Counted from the first letter of the stretch, positions 32,739-43,388 are shown. The stretch is 43,583 bases of DNA from Phycisphaeraceae bacterium (GCA_029260715.1 JAJDCS010000002.1:1-43583); one strand, 5' to 3'. Numbers and translations are program-made. The notes: generated by a model not told the origin, from the sequence alone.

Positions 32739-32784
32739 AAGAGACCGCTCCCTGATCCGCCTGAGGCGGACGGCTCGTTGTGGG
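32739..32784. repeat. Dispersed GC palindrome (R2), copy 4
   Basis: Identical over 46 bp to 32282-32327 and in the same orientation, lying between the dnaX stop and the ybaB start. Recombination between the two would delete ybaB precisely. It may also act as a transcript-processing or attenuation structure between dnaX and ybaB. Confidence 0.9.
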
Positions 32785-32812
32785 CGCCTCGTGATTAATC
32801 TGAATCCCATGG

Positions 32813-34564
32813 TTAGTTTTTCTCAGGTGGCGGTTGCTTTTCGGGGTACACGCCCACCACGGACGCGTCGAACGTTTCCATGACCTGCTTGACCAGCGGC
32901 TGTGCCATGGCGAGTGCGCGGTCGGCTTGGGTGACCGGGCGGCGCGGGGCGGGGGCTGAGCCTTGGGTGCGGCTGGCGGGCTGGTTAAGCGGTTGTTCGG
33001 ATCCTGGTGACGCCGCTCTTGCTTCGGTCATTTCCAACTCAACCCGCACGGGCCGACCGATGACGGTTTTGAACAGATCGGCGAGTTGCTGACACCGGCG
33101 TGCGTCGATGAAGCTGGCCAGGTCGCGGTGCCCCGGCTGGGGGGCGACGCGCGCGGTTTGGTCGTCTAAGCGAAGCAGGTCCAGGTGTCGCACCCACGAC
33201 ATGTTCGGCTGGTCCCGCACCGCTGCCAGCACGGTGGGCCAAACTTCGTCTTGCTCAACGGGGCTAGCAACGACTGGCGGGCTTGGCGGCGCTTCAGTCG
33301 GATTAATTTCAACGGTGTTGGGGGGCGCTACTTTTTTTTTTAGCGGTACAGGGGGTGTGGTCGTCGTCACTGTTGGGGCGGGCGCTTGGCCCGCGAGCAA
33401 TGCGGCGACGTCGGCCATTTTTTCGGCTAGCGCTAGGCGTACGATTGTTGCGTCGAGTAGCGCCCGTGGGCTTGAGCTGGACCGGCTGGATCGCTGGAGG
33501 TTTTCACACAGGGCGATCATGTAGACGAGGCCGCTCGCGTCGAATTGCTGGGCTTGTTGAGCGGCTTTGTCGCGCGCCTCGTCGGTCAACTCGACCAAGT
33601 TGCTGTCGACGCCGCAGACGTGGATGAGCATCATCTGCCGGAGGTACTCGATGAGCACGTTGATGAACTGCTCTTGACCGATGCCGCGGTCGAGTAGCGC
33701 CGCGGCTGCGGTCAGTGCGGCTGCTACGTCACCGCTAGCCAAGGCGTCGATCAGTGAAACGATCGCTTCTTGATCCGGGAGCCCGAGCATCTGCTCGAGC
33801 AGTTCGGCGGATAGGTTTGGCTTTTTACCCTTGGCGCCTTCGCCTGCCGCGGCGATCAGGCGGTCGAGCAAGCTCAGCGCGTCGCGCATGGACCCGTTGC
33901 CCAGCTTGGCGACTTGCGTTACGACCTGTTTGTCTGCGGCGATTTTTTCCTGCTTGAGCACGGCTGTGAGGTGGTCGGCGATGGCCGCGGTGGGGATGGC
34001 GCGGAAGTCGAACCGCTGGCAACGGGACTGGATCGTGGCGGGTACTTTGTGGGATTCGGTGGTGCACAGGATGAACTTCACGTGGGCGGGGGGTTCTTCC
34101 ATGGTCTTGAGCAAGGCGTTGAACGCCTCGCGTGTGAGCATGTGGACCTCGTCGATGATGTAGATTTTGAATATTGCTTGCCCGGTGGGTGACAGGCCGG
34201 CGTTGGCGATGAGTTGGCGAGCCTCTTCCACGGAGCGGTTGGAGGCTCCGTCGATCTCGATGACGTTCAGGTCGTCGCCTCGGCGGATCGCTTCGGCCAT
34301 GCGGGCTTGGACCTCTTTGGACGGGTATTCGCGCTCGCCGGGCAGCTTGGGGCAGTCGGGGATCGAATCCGGCGCGTTCAGTGCGCAGGCCAGCAGCCGG
34401 GCCATGGAGGTCTTGCCCACGCCGCGCGTTCCGGTGAACAGGTACGCGTGGGCCACGCGTCCGGTGGCGATGGCGTTCTGGAGCGTGCGCGCGATGGGCT
34501 CCTGGCCGATGACTTGGCCGAAGTCGGTCGAGCGGTAGCGTCGGGCTAAGACGGTGTATGACAT
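32813..34564 (-). CDS. dnaX: DNA polymerase III subunit gamma/tau
   Basis: The clamp-loader ATPase, 583 residues. Walker A is GTRGVGKT (45-52). DEVHMLTREAFNALLKTMEE is Walker B with the SRC-type region that follows (TIQSRCQRFDF). The lid and collar domains are present to about residue 365. A Pro/Thr-rich hinge (about 385-440) then leads to a tau-like C-terminal domain. The zinc module between Walker A and B is degraded, with only Cys60 and Cys71 where four Cys are usual. In the hinge the coding strand has ten consecutive A residues (33332-33341), a candidate frameshift or slippage site. SRP RNA lies just upstream. Confidence 0.96.
   Translation of the reverse strand: MSYTVLARRYRSTDFGQVIGQEPIARTLQNAIATGRVAHAYLFTGTRGVGKTSMARLLACALNAPDSIPDCPKLPGEREYPSKEVQARMAEAIRRGDDLNVIEIDGASNRSVEEARQLIANAGLSPTGQAIFKIYIIDEVHMLTREAFNALLKTMEEPPAHVKFILCTTESHKVPATIQSRCQRFDFRAIPTAAIADHLTAVLKQEKIAADKQVVTQVAKLGNGSMRDALSLLDRLIAAAGEGAKGKKPNLSAELLEQMLGLPDQEAIVSLIDALASGDVAAALTAAAALLDRGIGQEQFINVLIEYLRQMMLIHVCGVDSNLVELTDEARDKAAQQAQQFDASGLVYMIALCENLQRSSRSSSSPRALLDATIVRLALAEKMADVAALLAGQAPAPTVTTTTPPVPLKKKVAPPNTVEINPTEAPPSPPVVASPVEQDEVWPTVLAAVRDQPNMSWVRHLDLLRLDDQTARVAPQPGHRDLASFIDARRCQQLADLFKTVIGRPVRVELEMTEARAASPGSEQPLNQPASRTQGSAPAPRRPVTQADRALAMAQPLVKQVMETFDASVVGVYPEKQPPPEKN
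33332..33341 (-). other. A10 slippery run in dnaX (candidate gamma-producing site)
   Basis: On the coding strand the sequence is CTA AAA AAA AAA GTA (codons 408-412). Adding one A gives AGT AGC GCC and a TGA after seven new codons. Losing one A gives AAG TAG, an immediate stop. Either would produce a protein of about 411-418 residues, which ends after the clamp-loader core like a gamma subunit. CGCTA and TAGCG flank the run as an inverted repeat. Confidence 0.65.
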
Positions 34565-34572
34565 CGGTTAAA

Positions 34573-34614
34573 GTCCAGAGTCCGGGGTCCAGAATCCAGA
34601 GTCTGGGGTTACAG
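34573..34614. repeat. Heptanucleotide tandem repeat (GTCCRGA type), copy 2
   Basis: Six 7-bp units in register: GTCCAGA, GTCCGGG, GTCCAGA, ATCCAGA, GTCTGGG, GTTACAG. It lies between the SRP RNA and the dnaX start codon. It shares about 25 identical bases with the array at 16141-16197, which also sits directly before a minus-strand start codon. Confidence 0.8.
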
Positions 34615-34638
34615 GGCTGCGGGACGTGGCAGACACCC

Positions 34639-34771
34639 ATCGCTGCGTAGACAGACGGCCAGGACACCGACGGCACCGGGCGAACGACACTTAGGGCTGC
34701 TCCGGTCAAGGCCTGACCCGGTTCATGAGCCCACCCGTGCACCGGGCCCGGCCGCCTATCTTCGCAGCGAT
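34639..34771 (-). ncRNA. ffs: Bacterial SRP RNA (4.5S-like)
   Basis: On the minus strand the apical part reads GGGTCAGG-CC-TTGACC-GG-AGCAGCCCTAAG (34690-34720 region), matching the conserved SRP helix 8 that binds Ffh. The ends pair perfectly as ATCGCTGCG with CGCAGCGAT (34763-34771 and 34639-34647). This is followed by a 12-bp helix AGATAGGCGGCC/GGCCGTCTGTCT with two G-U pairs, giving one long hairpin of about 133 nt. It lies upstream of dnaX-ybaB, as scr does in Bacillus. The apical loop is UUGACC where a GGAA tetraloop is usual. Exact ends are uncertain by a few bases. Confidence 0.87.
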
Positions 34772-34897
34772 CGAGTCTGACTATAGCAACCCCGCCGCGC
34801 CGCACCAAGTAGGTGCGAGGGTGGCTAAAAACGGCTATTTTCATATGATAAAGGCTGACAGGCGTTGCTCATCGCCCTTTACAAGTGAGGATTTATC

Positions 34898-35959
34898 ATG
34901 GTCCTCTACATCCTCCGCGGCGGGTTTATTCTTTTGGTCGCCGCAGTGACCATGCTCTACGTTCTGCCGTTCCAGGCGGACCAGGGCACCGATTTTGACA
35001 ACGTGTTGCTCATGACCGGCCTGGCGCTTGGTGTTGCGGGCTTGATCGTGTTGGTGGATGTCGCTGTGCCCGGCAAGAAGCTGTCGGCGATCTCGGGGGT
35101 TTTCTTGGGGCTGCTGGCGGGGCTGTTGGCTGCGTACGCGTTGAGTTTTGTGGTGGACCTGATTGGGTTGCTGGCCGTGCCCGAGGGCAAGGCCGACCAC
35201 GAGGCGTTTATGAACCTGCTCGAAGGCGTGAAGGTTATCATCGGGCTGGTCACCTGTTACGTGTCGATCTCGCTGGTGATCCAGACGAAAGACGACTTCC
35301 GGTTTGTGATCCCCTATGTCGAGTTCGCCAAGCAGGTGCGGGGCCAGCGCCCGACGTTGTTGGACACCAGCGTGATCATCGACGGGCGCGTGCTCGACGT
35401 GGCGGACACGAACATCCTCCAAGGGCATTTGATCGTCACGAAGTTTGTGCTCGACGAGCTGCAGGCGATTGCGGATTCTTCTGATGGTCTTCGCCGTGCG
35501 CGGGGGCGACGCGGGTTGGACATTCTTAAGCAGCTCCAGGCCAACCCACGCGTGGACGTGGGCATCGAAGACAGCGACGCCGCGGGCGCGACCGTTGACC
35601 AGAAATTGGTGTCCGCAGCTCAGCAACTCCAAGCCAGGATCATGACCCACGACGTGAACCTGAACAAGATCGCGTCGCTGCGTGGGGTGGAGGTGATCAA
35701 CATCAACGACTTAGCCAAGGCTTTGCGACCGGTGGTGCTGCCGGGGGAGAGGCTGGACGTCAAGCTAATTAAGCCCGGCGAAGCGGCCAACCAGGGCGTG
35801 GGCTACCTCGACGACGGGACGATGGTCGTGGTTGAGAACGGTCGGGCGCAGGTCGGCAGCCAAGCGGAAGTGACCGTCACCAGCACGATCCAGACCTCGG
35901 CGGGGCGCATGGTGTTTGGGCGTATCGCTGAGAGAGACGACAAGCCACAAAGTCATTGA
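34898..35959 (+). CDS. YacL-type membrane protein with PIN and TRAM domains
   Basis: A 353-residue protein. Four membrane helices (about 4-22, 37-55, 60-90, 108-128) are followed by a PIN ribonuclease-like domain starting LLDTSVIIDGRVLDV (Asp156). The other acidic residues of the nuclease site are in TKFVLDELQAIAD and IMTHDVNLNKIA. A C-terminal TRAM/OB-type RNA-binding domain (about 285-345, GYLDDGTMVVVENGRAQVG) completes the YacL architecture. It may be a membrane-bound RNase; the substrate is unknown. It has its own leader after the divergent SRP RNA gene. Confidence 0.9.
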   Translation: MVLYILRGGFILLVAAVTMLYVLPFQADQGTDFDNVLLMTGLALGVAGLIVLVDVAVPGKKLSAISGVFLGLLAGLLAAYALSFVVDLIGLLAVPEGKADHEAFMNLLEGVKVIIGLVTCYVSISLVIQTKDDFRFVIPYVEFAKQVRGQRPTLLDTSVIIDGRVLDVADTNILQGHLIVTKFVLDELQAIADSSDGLRRARGRRGLDILKQLQANPRVDVGIEDSDAAGATVDQKLVSAAQQLQARIMTHDVNLNKIASLRGVEVININDLAKALRPVVLPGERLDVKLIKPGEAANQGVGYLDDGTMVVVENGRAQVGSQAEVTVTSTIQTSAGRMVFGRIAERDDKPQSH

Positions 35960-36070
35960 TCTGTGTTGCGTGTTGACGCGTTATCAAATCGTGGTGTTGC
36001 TTGGGGTTTATTGCAACCGTGTTCGCTGCGGTTATGCTGAACGCCGCATCAGAGAATCACTAATACGGGT

Positions 36071-36198
36071 CTAGAGCAACCGGCGTCATTATCAGCCATC
36101 CTATTCGGTGACAGTTGTCATGGCGGAGCCGTATTTCACGGCTTGCAAGCAAGCCGTGCCACCCGGCGAATGGCGATTAATCACACCACTTGCTCTAG
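36071..36198. mobile_element. MITE-like element with imperfect inverted arms and inner R1 hairpin
   Basis: CTAGAGCAA (36071-36079) and TTGCTCTAG (36190-36198) are perfect inverted ends, and similarity between the arms continues with mismatches for about 35 nt inward (shared ATTA and GCCAT blocks). The interior holds CACGGCTTG/CAAGCCGTG (36137-36158) followed by CCAC. The element lies in the leader of the mlaF-like gene, and its right end is 21 nt from that start codon. Confidence 0.6.
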
Positions 36199-36218
36199 CT
36201 GAATAACGGACACGCGGC

Positions 36219-37070
36219 ATGAGTGGATTACCTCCACCCCCAGGGCCAGACGGGCAACCCCCAAGCGGCGCCGCGGTGCCCCCGGCGAACCCGATGATCC
36301 GTTTGGTGGATGTGCACATGTCATTCGGGCCGCTGCGGGTGCTTCGGGGCGTTAGCCTCGATCTGTACCACGGCCAAGCCGCGGTGATCGTCGGGCCCAG
36401 CGGCACGGGCAAGAGCGTGTTGCTGAAGATCATTGTCGGGTTGATCAAGCCCGACCGCGGCCAGGTTTTTTTTGAGAACAAGCGGATCGACCGCCTTGGC
36501 GAAGCCGAGTTGGTCGAGGTGCGTAAGAAAATCGGGATGTTGTTCCAGATGGGCGCGTTGTTCGACTCGATGAACGTTGAGAAGAACATCTGTTTCCCGC
36601 TGGTCCAGCACACGGACATGACGGCTGACCAGATGCGTCAGCGTTGCGCGCGTGCGTTGCGGTTGGTCGGTTTGGAGGGGATCGAGTCGAAGATGCCGTC
36701 CGAGTTGTCGGGCGGTCAGCGCAAGCGCGTGGCGTTGGCCAGGGCGGTGGTGCTCGAACCGAGCATTGTGCTTTACGACGAGCCGACGACCGGGCTGGAC
36801 CCGATCCGCTCGGACGTGATCAACGAATTGATCTCGTCATTGTGTAAGCGGCTGGGGATCACCACCGTGGTAGTGACGCACGACATGGCCAGCGCGAACA
36901 AGATTGCCGACCGGATGATCATGCTCTACGATGGCCGCGTCATCGCCGACAGCGACCCGAAGACGTTCTATCAAACCGATCAAGAGCTGGTGCAACGGTT
37001 TATCCACGGCCGAGCAAACCCAAGCGAATTGGAAAGCATCCACAGGGGATTCGAGCCGCTGGGCGTGTAG
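36219..37070 (+). CDS. MlaF-like ABC transporter ATPase (lipid transport)
   Basis: A 283-residue ATP-binding protein of the Mla/Mkl/Ttg2A group, which powers phospholipid transport between membranes. A Pro-rich 25-residue N-terminal extension precedes the fold. Walker A is GPSGTGKS (59-66), the Q-loop is in MLFQMGALFDSMNVEKN (the MlaF-type sequence), the signature is LSGGQRKRVALARAV, and Walker B is IVLYDEPTTGLDP. An H-loop is in VVVTHDMASANKIADRM. It is directly followed by an MCE-domain gene. The MlaE-type permease expected in this transporter is not in the window. Confidence 0.9.
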   Translation: MSGLPPPPGPDGQPPSGAAVPPANPMIRLVDVHMSFGPLRVLRGVSLDLYHGQAAVIVGPSGTGKSVLLKIIVGLIKPDRGQVFFENKRIDRLGEAELVEVRKKIGMLFQMGALFDSMNVEKNICFPLVQHTDMTADQMRQRCARALRLVGLEGIESKMPSELSGGQRKRVALARAVVLEPSIVLYDEPTTGLDPIRSDVINELISSLCKRLGITTVVVTHDMASANKIADRMIMLYDGRVIADSDPKTFYQTDQELVQRFIHGRANPSELESIHRGFEPLGV

Positions 37071-37103
37071 CGTGCTGTGGTCCGCGGCAGAGAGGGCAAG
37101 CCG

Positions 37104-38108
37104 GTGTCGGAAAGAATGCGGAACCTGATCGTCGGCGTCACGGCCCTGCTGGGTTTGGCTGGGGTGTTCGGGCTGTTGCTGCTGTTCGGTTATGTGCCGG
37201 CTTGGATGGAGGGCGGTTACGAATTACGCGTGTTGATGAGCGACGCCAGCGGCCTGACGAACGGCAGCCGCGTGCGGTTGAGCGGGATCGACGTGGGCAG
37301 GATCACCGCTGTGCGGTTCCGTGAAGAGCCTGGGCAGACCGGCGTGGAGATTGTCACGCTCATCCGCGATGGCGTGCTCGTGCCCAGCCGCGCTGTGGTG
37401 CGGGCGGAGAGCCCGCTGATAGGAGGCAACCCGACGCTGGCGTTTGATGTGGGGCACCTGGACGCCGACCAGCTTCGTCTCTGGCTGCCCGTTGATGGGT
37501 CGGCTGTGGTCAAGGGCGAATCGTTGACCCTGGTGAGCCAATTCGCCGGTGAGCTTGAGGCGGCCATGGCCGAGCCGACCAAGCAATTTAACCAGATCGC
37601 CAGGCGGTTCGACTACCTCAGCCAAGAGTGGGCTGTTGTCGGCGAAAACCTCAACCGTTTGATCGGTCCGAACACGCCTGGGGATGTGGACACCGGCGCG
37701 ACGGTGGGCAACCTGACCACGGTTTTGGCCCGTGCCGACCAGCGTCTCGCGGAAGCGGGGCGGGTGATCGACGGGATCAACCAGTGGGTGAACAATCCGC
37801 GGATGCAGCAAGACGCCACGGCCGCCGTCGCCAACGCACGCCAGGCCATGGAGCAACTCAACAACGCGCTGCCACGGCTTGAGCACCGGCTTGTCGCTTT
37901 GGCGGACGACATGGCCGGCGCGGTCGGCACCATGCAAGCAGTGCTCAGCAGAGCGCAGGCAGGCGAGGGCACCGTGGGTAAGCTTTTCAACGACCCGGCG
38001 GTGTATGACAATCTTAATGACACGGCTCAGCGTCTGGGGTTGGCGTTGGACGAGTTGCGGCTGATGATCCAGAAATGGAAAGCCGAGGGGTTGCCCGTCC
38101 AGTTTTAA
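37104..38108 (+). CDS. MlaD-like MCE-domain protein
   Basis: A 334-residue protein started at GTG 37104, which has GAGAGGG 7 nt upstream; an upstream GTG at 37077 would add nine residues. An N-terminal anchor helix (NLIVGVTALLGLAGVFGLLL) leads to the MCE domain (about 35-115), with SDASGLTNGSRVRLSGIDVG and GGNPTLAFDVG. The C-terminal half is helical and rich in Gln/Asn/Ala, predicted to form a coiled tube or needle like other MCE proteins. It is the substrate-binding, periplasm-facing part of the lipid transporter, with MlaF upstream. Confidence 0.87.
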   Translation: MSERMRNLIVGVTALLGLAGVFGLLLLFGYVPAWMEGGYELRVLMSDASGLTNGSRVRLSGIDVGRITAVRFREEPGQTGVEIVTLIRDGVLVPSRAVVRAESPLIGGNPTLAFDVGHLDADQLRLWLPVDGSAVVKGESLTLVSQFAGELEAAMAEPTKQFNQIARRFDYLSQEWAVVGENLNRLIGPNTPGDVDTGATVGNLTTVLARADQRLAEAGRVIDGINQWVNNPRMQQDATAAVANARQAMEQLNNALPRLEHRLVALADDMAGAVGTMQAVLSRAQAGEGTVGKLFNDPAVYDNLNDTAQRLGLALDELRLMIQKWKAEGLPVQF

Positions 38109-38210
38109 TGAGGATCGCGGGCGGTTGCCGCTGCGAGTCTCTCCTACCTAAAAACCAAGTTTTGATCGGTGCGGGCGTGGTCTGTACTTGTTGGCATAGA
38201 ATACGTCTTT

Positions 38211-39419
38211 ATGAAGTACGTCATTATCATCCCCGACGGTGCGGCCGACCACCCGCTTGACGAGTTGGACGGCAAGACGCCTTTTGAAGCGGCGGACAAG
38301 CCCAACACCGATCGGCTTAGCATCCACGGCAGGCAGGGGACCGTGGCGACCACGCCCGAGGGTTTTAGCTGCGGCTCGGACGTGTGCACGATGAGCCTGC
38401 TGGGGTACGACCCGTCGCGCTACCACACCGGTCGCGCCCCGCTCGAAGCGGCGGCCATGGGGCTGGAACTGGCCCCTAGCGACTGGGTGTTCCGCGTGAA
38501 TCTTGTCGCTGTGATCGAGGGGCGGATGCACGACCACTCGGCTGGGCACATCACCACCCAAGAGGGCACCAAGCTGCTGTCCGATCTGGCTGGTCGGCTG
38601 GACCTGGCGGGGCTGACGCTTTATCCGGGCGTGAGCTACCGCAACATCATGATCGACTCGGACGGCACGCGCGACTGGTCGAAGCTGGTGACCACCCCGC
38701 CTCACGACATCCTCGACAAGCCCATGTCTAAGCACCTGCCCACGGGCGGGCCACACGCGGAGCTGCTCAAGCAGATGATCCTTGAGAGTGAGGTGTTGTT
38801 CAGAGATCACGAGGTCAACCAAACACGTCGGGAGCTTGGCGAGTTGCCCGCGACGCACGTTTGGCCTTGGGGGCAGGGCAGGCCGCCGCAGATTCCCAGC
38901 TTTGAGTCGCGGTTCGGCTTACGCGGGGCGATGATCACCGCGGTGGACCTTTTGGCTGGGCTGGCTTCGCTGATCGATTGGGACCGCTTGGACGTGCCGG
39001 GCCAGACGAGCTACCACGACACGGATTATGTCGCGGCGGGTAAGCACGCCATCGCGGCGCTGGATCGGTACGATGTGGTGTGTGTGCATATCGAGTCTCC
39101 CGACGAAGCGTCCCACGGGGCGGACGCGCAAACCAAAGTCGCCGCGATCGAAGCGATCGACAAGCACGTCGTGGGCCCCATTCACGAGGCGCTGGAGCGG
39201 CTAGGCGGCGGGTACCGCATTCTGTACATGCCCGACCACTACACGTCGGTTTCTACGCGCATGCACGACCCGACGCCCGTGCCGTTCATGATCCACGGCG
39301 AGAACGTTAAGAGCGTGCTCGAACGGCCGTTCAATGAGCGCAACGCGGGCGAGGCGGACCTGCATATCCAAGTCGGGCACGACCTGATGGAGTATTTCCT
39401 GTTTAGCGGGCTGTCGTAG
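38211..39419 (+). CDS. ApgM-family phosphoglycerate mutase or proposed homoserine kinase
   Basis: A 402-residue member of the alkaline-phosphatase superfamily, related to cofactor-independent phosphoglycerate mutase of the archaeal (ApgM) type. The start is the ATG at 38211 (MKYVIIIPDGAADHPLDELD). Metal and active-site features are Asp9, Ser56 in CGSDVCTMSLLGYDP, HIESPDEASHGAD, and MPDHYTSVSTRMHDPTPVPF. A bacterial subfamily of this length is annotated as a proposed homoserine kinase, and I cannot separate glycolysis from threonine synthesis by sequence alone. It lies after the mlaF/mlaD-like pair with a 102-nt gap. Confidence 0.82.
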   Translation: MKYVIIIPDGAADHPLDELDGKTPFEAADKPNTDRLSIHGRQGTVATTPEGFSCGSDVCTMSLLGYDPSRYHTGRAPLEAAAMGLELAPSDWVFRVNLVAVIEGRMHDHSAGHITTQEGTKLLSDLAGRLDLAGLTLYPGVSYRNIMIDSDGTRDWSKLVTTPPHDILDKPMSKHLPTGGPHAELLKQMILESEVLFRDHEVNQTRRELGELPATHVWPWGQGRPPQIPSFESRFGLRGAMITAVDLLAGLASLIDWDRLDVPGQTSYHDTDYVAAGKHAIAALDRYDVVCVHIESPDEASHGADAQTKVAAIEAIDKHVVGPIHEALERLGGGYRILYMPDHYTSVSTRMHDPTPVPFMIHGENVKSVLERPFNERNAGEADLHIQVGHDLMEYFLFSGLS

Positions 39420-39599
39420 CGGGCTGCCATTGCGGCACCCGTCGGGCGGGCAGGGCGGGTATTTGTCAGGTATTTAGCCTATAAGTTCTTATAATTAGTG
39501 TGACTACGTTGTTTGATGTGGCGCGCCGATTGCTCATTGTTTTGGTGACTGAGCGGCGATTGGGGCTCGGCACGCGGCTGAGAACCTTGGGAAACGCGT

Positions 39600-40595
39600 A
39601 TGAGCGTTAAATACAAGGACTACTACGAAGTCCTGGGTGTGAAGCGAGACGCTTCTCAGGAAGAGATTAAGCGCGCCCACCGGCGTTTGGCGCGCAAGTA
39701 CCACCCGGACGTGAACAAGGGCGACAAAGCGGCTGAAGAAAAGTTTAAGGAAGCCAGCGAGGCTTACGAGGTCCTCAAAGACCCGGAGACGCGAAAAAAG
39801 TACGACGCGTTGGGAGCCAACTGGAAGTCGGGTCAGGAATTCACCCCGCCGCCTGGTTTTGAGAACATCCACTTCGAGTTTGGCGGCCAAGGGGGCCAGG
39901 GCTTTAACTTCAGTGGCGGGGGCGGCGGTTTTAGCGATTTTTTTGAGATGCTCTTCCGTCAAAGCGGGCAGGGCGGCGGGCGTGGCGGCGTGGAAGATCT
40001 TTTCGCGGGCAGGGTTCACCCAGGCGGGTCCAGGGCGGCGCAAGCCCCCGCGCACACGGAGGCGGGCCTGACGATCAGCCTGGAAGACGCTTACTACGGC
40101 GCGGCTAAGCAGATCACGCTCCAAGACCCGTCGAACGGCTCGACCAAGACGCTGAACGTAAAAATCCCGCCGGGCACGACGACGGGAGCGAAGATCCGAT
40201 TGGCCGGGCAAGGCGGTCGGGGCGTCGGCGGGCGGGCGGGGGACGTGTTGCTGAAGATCACGATCGCACCCCACCCGCGGTTTGAGGTGCAGGGGCACAA
40301 CCTGCACATGACGCTGCCGGTCTCGCCCTGGGAAGCGACGCTGGGCGCGAAGGTGCCTGTTAAGACGCTCGACGGGGAGATTACGCTGACGGTGCCGGCG
40401 GGCGCCCAGAGCGGTCAGAAGCTGCGTCTGCGTGAGAAGGGGCTGCCCGAGCGTGGCCAAGGGGCGGGGCGGGGCGACCTGCTGGTCCAACTGAAGACCG
40501 TGGTGCCTAAAGACCTGAACGACCGCGAGCGGGAGCTGTTTGAAGCGTTGGCAAAGGAATCGGAATTCGACCCACGCAAGGAGCAAGAGAAGTAA
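39600..40595 (+). CDS. CbpA-type J-domain co-chaperone
   Basis: A 331-residue DnaJ relative lacking the cysteine zinc-finger domain of DnaJ itself, so a CbpA-like (type II) J-protein. The J-domain (about 6-70) has the DnaK-stimulating HPD motif at 35-37 ([11 protein letters not shown]). A Gly/Phe-rich linker (about 90-140) is followed by two beta-barrel substrate-binding domains ([20 protein letters not shown] and [20 protein letters not shown]). It is 74 nt upstream of clpB and probably co-transcribed. J-proteins deliver aggregates to DnaK, which then works with ClpB. No dnaK is in the window. Confidence 0.92.
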   Translation: MSVKYKDYYEVLGVKRDASQEEIKRAHRRLARKYHPDVNKGDKAAEEKFKEASEAYEVLKDPETRKKYDALGANWKSGQEFTPPPGFENIHFEFGGQGGQGFNFSGGGGGFSDFFEMLFRQSGQGGGRGGVEDLFAGRVHPGGSRAAQAPAHTEAGLTISLEDAYYGAAKQITLQDPSNGSTKTLNVKIPPGTTTGAKIRLAGQGGRGVGGRAGDVLLKITIAPHPRFEVQGHNLHMTLPVSPWEATLGAKVPVKTLDGEITLTVPAGAQSGQKLRLREKGLPERGQGAGRGDLLVQLKTVVPKDLNDRERELFEALAKESEFDPRKEQEK

Positions 40596-40669
40596 CACCC
40601 CCGGATCGCACGGGCTCAAGCTGTACGAACCAGAAAAACGGGGATGCATCACTACCGGGAGGGCACGAT

Positions 40670-43312
<2,643 letters not shown>

Positions 43313-43359
43313 TTCGCATGGGGTGGTATAGGGCCGCGTTAAGGCATTTTTGTAAACAT

Positions 43360-43388
43360 GAAGCCCACGGGTTGAATCCGTGGGCTTC
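43360..43388. terminator. Hairpin after clpB
   Basis: GAAGCCCACGG (43360-43370), loop GTTGAAT, CCGTGGGCTTC (43378-43388): an 11-bp perfect stem 47 nt after the clpB stop. No T-tract follows on the plus strand, so it is either a weak terminator or another dispersed palindrome. Confidence 0.5.

Noticed and set aside
34565-34897. Small open frames between dnaX and the PIN-TRAM gene.
   Set aside because: The stretch is explained by the SRP RNA hairpin and the heptanucleotide array; the frames are short and overlap the RNA.
39463-39495. TTGTCA and TATAAT upstream of the J-protein gene as a promoter.
   Set aside because: Spacing is 21 nt, too long for a standard promoter. No CIRCE element or sigma-32-like sequence was found either. 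TATAAT alone is suggestive but not enough.
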